A stretch of 64,000 bases of DNA from Salinisphaera sp. Lineage in GTDB: Bacteria > Pseudomonadota > Gammaproteobacteria > Nevskiales > Salinisphaeraceae. Positions 59,170-64,000 of this stretch are shown here, piece by piece. The position numbers and the translations under genes were made by a program. The notes below the pieces were generated by a model, which worked only from the letters and a program-made list of their open reading frames with translations, searched no databases and was not told the DNA's origin. The stretch lies in contig JAQIBT010000110.1 of NCBI GenBank assembly GCA_027858915.1, positions 1 to 64,000 on the forward strand, in the 5' to 3' direction. Positions within the stretch are counted from its first letter, which is position 1; each line of letters opens with the position of its first letter.

Positions 59170-60483
59170 TCAATCGTCGAATTCGGCCACCCGCAGGTGT
59201 ACAAGTCCCTCGCGGGTGGTCGGCAACGCACGAATCTGGTCGAGCGCCTGCATGAGAATGCCTTCGCGCACAGATTTGGTGATGATGATCACGCGGGCAT
59301 CGTCTTCGGCGGTCGGTGGATCCTTCTGCAGAATCGCTTCGATCCCGATCTCGAGCTCAGCCAACATGCCCGTGATCTCGGCCATGACGCCGGTCTTGTC
59401 GGCGACCTGAACACGAAAATAATGGCCACAGACGAAATCCGGCGCTTCGAGAATCCGTTCTTCGGTGATCTGATCGGGCTGGAACGCGAGATGCGGCACC
59501 CGCCCTGCTGGATCAACACTCATGATACGGGCAGTATCGATCAAATCCGCAACGACCGACGAGGCCGTGGGTCCGGCGCCGGCGCCGGCGCCGTAGTAGG
59601 CGGTCGGGCCCACGGCATCGCCGTACACCATGATCGCGTTCTTCTCCCCTTCGACGTTGGCCAGCAGCGCACGTTCGGGCACGAGCGTGGGATGCACGCG
59701 CATCTCCACCCCGGTCTCCTGGCGCCGGGCAATGCCCAGATGCTTGATACGGTAACCCAGCTCTGCGGCATACTCGATATCGTCGGCTGCGAGGTTCTGG
59801 ATACCGTCGGTATGGATCCGGTCGAACGACAACGGGATGCCGAAGGCGATGCTGCCGATGATTGCCAGTTTGTGGGCGGCGTCGATCCCTTCGATGTCAA
59901 ACGTCGGATCGGCCTCGGCAAATCCGCGCCTCTGTGCATCGGCCAACGCTTCTTCGAACGACACATCCTCGAAATTCATCTGGCTGAGGATGAAGTTACT
60001 GGTGCCATTGACGATGCCGGCCACCCATTCGATGCGATTGGCCGCCAGCGACTCTCGCATGGCCTTGATGATCGGGATCCCACCGGCCACCGCGGCCTCG
60101 AACGAAACCACCACGCCGGCCTCGTCGGCAGCCGCGAAGATGTCATTACCCTTGAGCGCGATCAGATGCTTGTTGGCGGTGACCACATGCTTGCCGTTGG
60201 CAATCGCTGCCATTACCAGATCGTAGGCTTCACCGTCGCCGCCGATCAGCTCGAGCACGACATCGATCTCTGGATCCTCGACGATGGCGCGACAGTCGGT
60301 GCCGAGATCGATCGCATTGACCGGGCAGTCCCGTGTTTTGTCCAGATTCTGCACCGCCGCCCGGGTAACACATATCTGACGGCCAGCGCGACGTGTGATC
60401 TCGTCGCCGTTGCGTGTCAGCAGATTGACAACGCCTGCTCCGACCGTACCCAGCCCGAGTACGCCGACCTTGACTGGCTTCAT
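59170..60483 (-). CDS. hom: Homoserine dehydrogenase
   Basis: Reduces aspartate semialdehyde to homoserine in the threonine/methionine branch. The 437-residue protein has the NAD(P) motif VGVLGLGTVGAGVVNLL, the catalytic-domain block GIVNGTSNFILSQM, a following FAEADPTFDIEGIDAAHK segment and a C-terminal ACT domain (about 355-430) for feedback by threonine. ATG 60483 has AGGAG about 9 nt upstream. It is followed by thrC with 22 bp between. No aspartokinase is fused. Confidence 0.96.
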   Translation of the reverse strand: MKPVKVGVLGLGTVGAGVVNLLTRNGDEITRRAGRQICVTRAAVQNLDKTRDCPVNAIDLGTDCRAIVEDPEIDVVLELIGGDGEAYDLVMAAIANGKHVVTANKHLIALKGNDIFAAADEAGVVVSFEAAVAGGIPIIKAMRESLAANRIEWVAGIVNGTSNFILSQMNFEDVSFEEALADAQRRGFAEADPTFDIEGIDAAHKLAIIGSIAFGIPLSFDRIHTDGIQNLAADDIEYAAELGYRIKHLGIARRQETGVEMRVHPTLVPERALLANVEGEKNAIMVYGDAVGPTAYYGAGAGAGPTASSVVADLIDTARIMSVDPAGRVPHLAFQPDQITEERILEAPDFVCGHYFRVQVADKTGVMAEITGMLAELEIGIEAILQKDPPTAEDDARVIIITKSVREGILMQALDQIRALPTTREGLVHLRVAEFDD

Positions 60484-60601
60484 ACGCTCTCTCCTATGGA
60501 TCCTGCGATGCCCGCCTCGAATGACGAGTGATCGGGCATGTCGTGCCGATGCCTTTAAGCGCAAGGCTCGGCCGTTTTCAAACTCTGTGACTGGACGGCT
60601 A

Positions 60602-61813
60602 TCAGCTGGCCGTCACGCCGTCGCGCTTGAGCATGCGCTTGATGTTGCGCAAGGCTTGTCGTGTTCGTTGTTCGTTTTCGATCAGGCCAATACGCACATG
60701 GGTATCGCCATACTCGCCAAAACCCACGCCGGGCGACACGGCGACCTGCGCGTCGGCCAGCAGTTTCTTGGTGAACTCCAGTGAACCCATATGCTGATAG
60801 GCATCCGGAATCTTTGCCCAGACGAACATGGTGGCCTTTGGCCGGTCGACCGGCCAGCCCATCTCGTTCAGACCGTCGCAGAACACATCCCGACGCTTCT
60901 GGTACATATCGCGGATTTCAGTGACACATTCCTGTGGGCCGTCGAGCGCCGCGATGGCGGCTACCTGCACCGGCGTGAACATGCCGTAGTCGAGATAGGA
61001 CTTCATGCGCGCGAGGGCGGCGATCAGTTCCTGATTGCCACACATGAAACCCACCCGCCAACCGGGCATGTTATAGCTCTTGGAAAGACTGAAGCACTCT
61101 ACGGCCACATCCTTGGCGCCCGGAACCTGCAGGATCGAGGGCGCCTGATAGCCGTCGAAGCACAGATCGGCATAGGCCAGATCCTGGACGATCCACAGAT
61201 CGTACTCGCGCGCCATTTCGACCATGCGCTCGAAGAACTCGAGTTCCACGCACTCGCCGGTCGGATTGCTCGGAAAATTGAGCAGCATCATCTTCGGACG
61301 CGGCCAGGATTCCTTGATCGCTCTTTCCAGCTCGGCAAAGAAATCGCTGTCCGGCATCATGCGCACATGACGCACGTCTGCCCCGGCAATGATCGCGCCG
61401 TAGGGGTGAATCGGATACGCCGGATTGGGCACCAGCACCTGATCGCCATGCTCAAGGATCGCCAGCATCAGATGCGCGAGCCCTTCCTTGGAACCCATGG
61501 TCACGATGGCTTCGCTGGCGGGATCCAGATCAACGTCGAAGCGACGCTTGTACCAATCGCAGATTGCCTTGCGCAATCGCGGTACGCCCTTGGATACCGA
61601 ATACCGATGCGTATCGGGGCGCTTGGCGGCCTCGACCAGCTTGTCCACAATATGTGGCGGCGTTGGCTGATCCGGGTTGCCCATGCCGAAGTCGATCACG
61701 TCTTCGCCGCGCGCTCGCGCTGCCTGCTTTAACTCGTTGATGATGGCAAATACATAAGGCGGCAGTCGATTGATTCGAGCAAATTCCGACTTCGATTTTG
61801 ACGATATAGCCAT
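60602..61813 (-). CDS. alaC: Pyridoxal phosphate aminotransferase, AlaC type
   Basis: A 403-residue class I aminotransferase resembling E. coli AlaC (YfdZ), which makes alanine from pyruvate and glutamate. The opening [20 protein letters not shown] and [18 protein letters not shown] are typical. The PLP lysine is in [15 protein letters not shown] and the Arg near [11 protein letters not shown] binds the carboxylate. It lies 118 bp upstream of hom on the same strand. Related enzymes can be glutamate-pyruvate or succinyldiaminopimelate aminotransferases, so the substrate is probable, not certain. Confidence 0.88.
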   Translation of the reverse strand: MAISSKSKSEFARINRLPPYVFAIINELKQAARARGEDVIDFGMGNPDQPTPPHIVDKLVEAAKRPDTHRYSVSKGVPRLRKAICDWYKRRFDVDLDPASEAIVTMGSKEGLAHLMLAILEHGDQVLVPNPAYPIHPYGAIIAGADVRHVRMMPDSDFFAELERAIKESWPRPKMMLLNFPSNPTGECVELEFFERMVEMAREYDLWIVQDLAYADLCFDGYQAPSILQVPGAKDVAVECFSLSKSYNMPGWRVGFMCGNQELIAALARMKSYLDYGMFTPVQVAAIAALDGPQECVTEIRDMYQKRRDVFCDGLNEMGWPVDRPKATMFVWAKIPDAYQHMGSLEFTKKLLADAQVAVSPGVGFGEYGDTHVRIGLIENEQRTRQALRNIKRMLKRDGVTAS

Positions 61814-61957
61814 GACGTTGCGACGCTGTGGGCCGAAAAGCCCGAAAATGATCTGAGACGGCGGTGAAGTCTGCCAGAATACCGCTCCGGCAGCTATAGT
61901 GACGTGTCCCGTCTAGGCCTGCCTTCGGGTTACGGCCCAAAATCACGGCAGCAGGCC

Positions 61958-63001
61958 CTAATGCGCCGGCAGCACCTTGACCGGATCGATCGGGTCGCCG
62001 TCGTGGCGGATTTCGAAATGCAGCATGGGCTTGTTCTGGGGGCCCAGCCCCATATCAGCGATATGGGCGCCGGCCGCCACTGTCTGGCCCTGTGTCACCA
62101 GACTGCGCTGGTTGAAGCCGTAGGCGGATAGATAATGCGCGTCGTGCTTGATGATGATCAGCTTGCCGTAGCCCTTCAGCCCACTGCCGTTGTACACCAC
62201 CGTCCCACTGGAGGCCGAGTAGACCGGCGCGCCCAGCTGACCGCCGATCTCGATGCCCTGGCGGCCATCGTTCGGATCGTATTGCCGGATCAGCGAGCCG
62301 GTGGCCGGCCATTGCCAGCCGTCCTCGCTTGGGCCGCCGGCGTGAATGGGGGCCGCGGCGGCCGCCGCCGCCTTGCTGGCCTGGGTGATGCGCGCATCGT
62401 CACCGGCTGCCTGTGCGCTACTGCTATCGCCCGATGTCGATGATCCGGTGTGCGCGGCTGACGTCGTTTGGTCGGGCGGCGGCTGTGGATGTTGCGAAGC
62501 CTTGGATGCGCTGTCTTGCGGCGTAGCCGCGGGCGCCGTATCCCAGCGGCTGGGGGCGCGCTGGATAGTTCTGTGCATCTGCGGCGGTGGCTGATTGATT
62601 TGACGGGATGGCGCGTCGACTTTGCCTTGTGCAGGCGGGCCGCTCGCGGCGACCGACGACCGGTCGGCCTCGTCGTTCGCTGCGCCAGTCGCCTGGCCGC
62701 GCTGGGGCTGGTTGCCCGGCAGGCTGGAGTAATCGATCGGCGGATACGGATCCAGCCACAGCTTCTGGCCAACAGCCAGATTATACGGCGGGGAGATATG
62801 ATTCCAGCGCGCCAGATTGTGCCAGTTGATTCCGAATTGCGCCCCGATGGCGAACAGCGTATCGCCCCGCTGCACGCGGTACGACTCGGGTGCCAGCATA
62901 CGGTGGAAAGAGCAGCCGCCGAGTACCAGCGCCAGCAGCAGCGCCGTTACAACAGCCGATAGACGACGAATACGACGATGATTACCGCGACCAGTGTCCA
63001 T
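61958..63001 (-). CDS. nlpD: NlpD-like lipoprotein, LysM and degenerate M23 domain
   Basis: Envelope lipoprotein expected to activate a cell-division amidase. The 347-residue product has a lipobox LGGC ending at Cys30, one LysM domain (YRVQRGDTLFAIGAQFGIN), a long Ser/Ala/Pro/Gln-rich linker (about 95-225) and a C-terminal LytM/M23 domain (GWQWPATGSLIRQYDP, LHFEIRHDG). The zinc-binding HxxxD motif is replaced by RQGIEIGG, so the domain is non-catalytic, as in E. coli NlpD. ATG 63001 is used; a TTG 9 nt upstream exists. Its start overlaps the end of yqaA by 55 bp. The AmiB at 15093 is a likely partner. Confidence 0.92.
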   Translation of the reverse strand: MDTGRGNHRRIRRLSAVVTALLLALVLGGCSFHRMLAPESYRVQRGDTLFAIGAQFGINWHNLARWNHISPPYNLAVGQKLWLDPYPPIDYSSLPGNQPQRGQATGAANDEADRSSVAASGPPAQGKVDAPSRQINQPPPQMHRTIQRAPSRWDTAPAATPQDSASKASQHPQPPPDQTTSAAHTGSSTSGDSSSAQAAGDDARITQASKAAAAAAAPIHAGGPSEDGWQWPATGSLIRQYDPNDGRQGIEIGGQLGAPVYSASSGTVVYNGSGLKGYGKLIIIKHDAHYLSAYGFNQRSLVTQGQTVAAGAHIADMGLGPQNKPMLHFEIRHDGDPIDPVKVLPAH

Positions 63002-63525
63002 CCGATCCAATCCAAATATTTGAGCAGCTTCTGCTCGAAAACCGGGCCAAGCCAGCGTGCCAGTCCTGCCATCAGAAAGAAACGAGCGCCGCGACCCATC
63101 ACCGACGCCGCGACGAATGGCAGCAACGGCATCGCCACCGCGCCCGCGGCAATAGTGAAAAGTTTATAAGGAATCGGGGCGAAGCCTGCTAGCAGGACAG
63201 CCCAGAAACCGTAGCGGGAAAACCAGCCGCGCGCGGCTTCGTAGCCCTGGTAATAACCGAGTTCATGCAGCCAGGGAAGCAGCGACTCCAGAAACAGTGC
63301 GCCGATCACATAACCGCAGATTCCGCCCACCACCGACCCCAGCGTGGCAATCGCAGCATAACGCCAGGCGAAGGCACGCCTCGCCAGCACCATGGGAATG
63401 AGCATCACGTCTGGCGGAATCGGGAAGAACGAACTTTCTGCGAATGCCAGTACCGCCAGCCAGAGTGACGCCTTGGGATGTGCCGCGGCATTCACGGTCG
63501 TCGCGTAGAGGCGCTGGAACATCAT
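62947..63525 (-). CDS. YqaA family membrane protein (VTT/DedA-like)
   Basis: A 192-residue inner-membrane protein of the YqaA branch of the SNARE-associated/VTT (DedA-like) group. LAFAESSFFPIPPDVMLIPM is the conserved half-helix motif, followed by GSVVGGICGYVIGALF and FAPIPYKLFTIAAGA. About four to five membrane segments are seen. DedA-type proteins act in lipid carrier or ion homeostasis; the YqaA role is not settled. The ATG overlaps the pcm stop (63522-63525). In related bacteria it lies between pcm and nlpD, as here. Confidence 0.92.
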   Translation of the reverse strand: MMFQRLYATTVNAAAHPKASLWLAVLAFAESSFFPIPPDVMLIPMVLARRAFAWRYAAIATLGSVVGGICGYVIGALFLESLLPWLHELGYYQGYEAARGWFSRYGFWAVLLAGFAPIPYKLFTIAAGAVAMPLLPFVAASVMGRGARFFLMAGLARWLGPVFEQKLLKYLDWIGWTLVAVIIVVFVVYRLL

Positions 63526-64000
63526 TCGCCTTCGATCAGCGGAACAAAGCTGACCGGATCCAGATCTTCCTGGCTGAAATAATCGCCACTACGCCGAACT
63601 ACAATCAGGCGCTGCTCTCCCGAGGCGCCTACGGGTATCACCAAGCGAGCACCGTCAGCCATCTGTTCGTAGAGCGATGTCGGCAGCGTTTCGGCCCCTG
63701 CGGCCACCAGAATGGCGTCGAACGGACCGTATGTCGACAGTCCCAGCTCCTGTTCGTTGGCCAGCCTCGCCCGCACGTTGCGATAGCCAAGCTTGGCCAG
63801 GCGCGTCCGCACGCGCTCATACAGCGGCTTGACGCGTTCGACCGTATACACATGCGGCACCAGTTCCGCCAGCACGGCGGCCTGATAACCGCTACCGGTG
63901 CCTACCTCAAGCACGGTCTCGGGAATGCTCTCGGCAATCAGCAACTGGGTCATCTGGGCGACGATGAACGGCTGCGATATGGTCTGGCCATAGCCGATCG
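63522..64000 (-). CDS. pcm: Protein-L-isoaspartate O-methyltransferase, partial
   Basis: Repairs isoaspartyl residues in aged proteins using S-adenosylmethionine. The gene is cut by the window edge at 64000. The visible 158 residues begin within IGYGQTISQPFIVAQMT, a family hallmark, and include SAM motif I VLEVGTGSGYQAAVLAEL and the later PFDAILVAAGAETLP. The N-terminal 50-60 residues lie beyond the window. It is the first visible gene of pcm-yqaA-nlpD. Confidence 0.96.
   Translation of the reverse strand, partial: IGYGQTISQPFIVAQMTQLLIAESIPETVLEVGTGSGYQAAVLAELVPHVYTVERVKPLYERVRTRLAKLGYRNVRARLANEQELGLSTYGPFDAILVAAGAETLPTSLYEQMADGARLVIPVGASGEQRLIVVRRSGDYFSQEDLDPVSFVPLIEGE

Noticed and set aside
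57699-60531. Two long plus-strand open frames opposite thrC and hom (about 518 and 444 codons)
   Set aside because: Both lie exactly over conserved genes on the minus strand and translate to low-complexity, His/Arg/Gln-rich text without family features.
61914-61960. Inverted arms TAGGCCTGC and GCAGGCCCTA around the nlpD stop
   Set aside because: About 9 bp with a bulge and a 28-nt loop, without a T-run; too weak to call a terminator or repeat.

Overview
The window is a GC-rich piece of bacterial chromosome with the gene content and order of a gammaproteobacterium of the Pseudomonas/Halomonas/Salinisphaera type. The orders pointing there are mutL-miaA-hfq-hflX-hflK-hflC-(DUF2065)-hisZ-purA, panB-panC with folK-pcnB, lptF/lptG divergent from pepA-holC-valS, recJ-thrC-hom and pcm-yqaA-nlpD. 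I cannot name the species from the sequence. Nearly everything is housekeeping DNA. I found no CRISPR array, prophage or obvious defence island.

Layout. 1-160: tRNA-Leu(CAG) with its terminator. 242-10598 (minus): a small unknown gene and the mutL-to-purA cluster for mismatch repair, tRNA modification, RNA chaperone Hfq, HflX GTPase, the HflKC membrane complex and HisZ/PurA. 10965-15050: a fur-like regulator, katG and a SelD-associated-type FAD oxidoreductase, lying where many relatives have amiB directly next to mutL. 15093-24641 (minus): amiB, tsaE, nnr, pgi, panC, panB, a deoxynucleoside kinase, folK and pcnB; pcnB appears to start at an AUU codon. 24734-28388: an amidase convergent with the LPS export genes lptG/lptF. 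28594-38846 (plus): pepA-holC-valS-fxsA, then moxR-DUF58-transglutaminase and a NUDIX hydrolase.

39135-48513: a 24-residue membrane peptide, fumC divergent from purB, a nitroreductase, a thioesterase/TetR/FadE fatty-acid module with a palindromic operator candidate, a DUF3293 protein, a SelW-like (Rdx) protein with a second thioesterase, and a small lipoprotein. 48718-54058 (plus): a sufB-sufC-sufD-sufS Fe-S assembly operon ending in a Rieske ferredoxin and a good terminator. 54213-55853 (minus): a degenerate group II intron whose reverse transcriptase has lost its YADD active site and whose 3' end (domain V) is decayed; its EBS1 still matches the flanking IBS1. 56000-64000 (minus): recJ, thrC, hom, an AlaC-type aminotransferase, nlpD, yqaA and a partial pcm; rpoS, often found after nlpD, is not there.

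The most unusual items are the dead group II intron, the AUU start of pcnB, the tiny membrane peptide, the long inverted repeat beside the katG insertion, and the absence of rpoS after nlpD. I did not find a convincing new multi-gene system.
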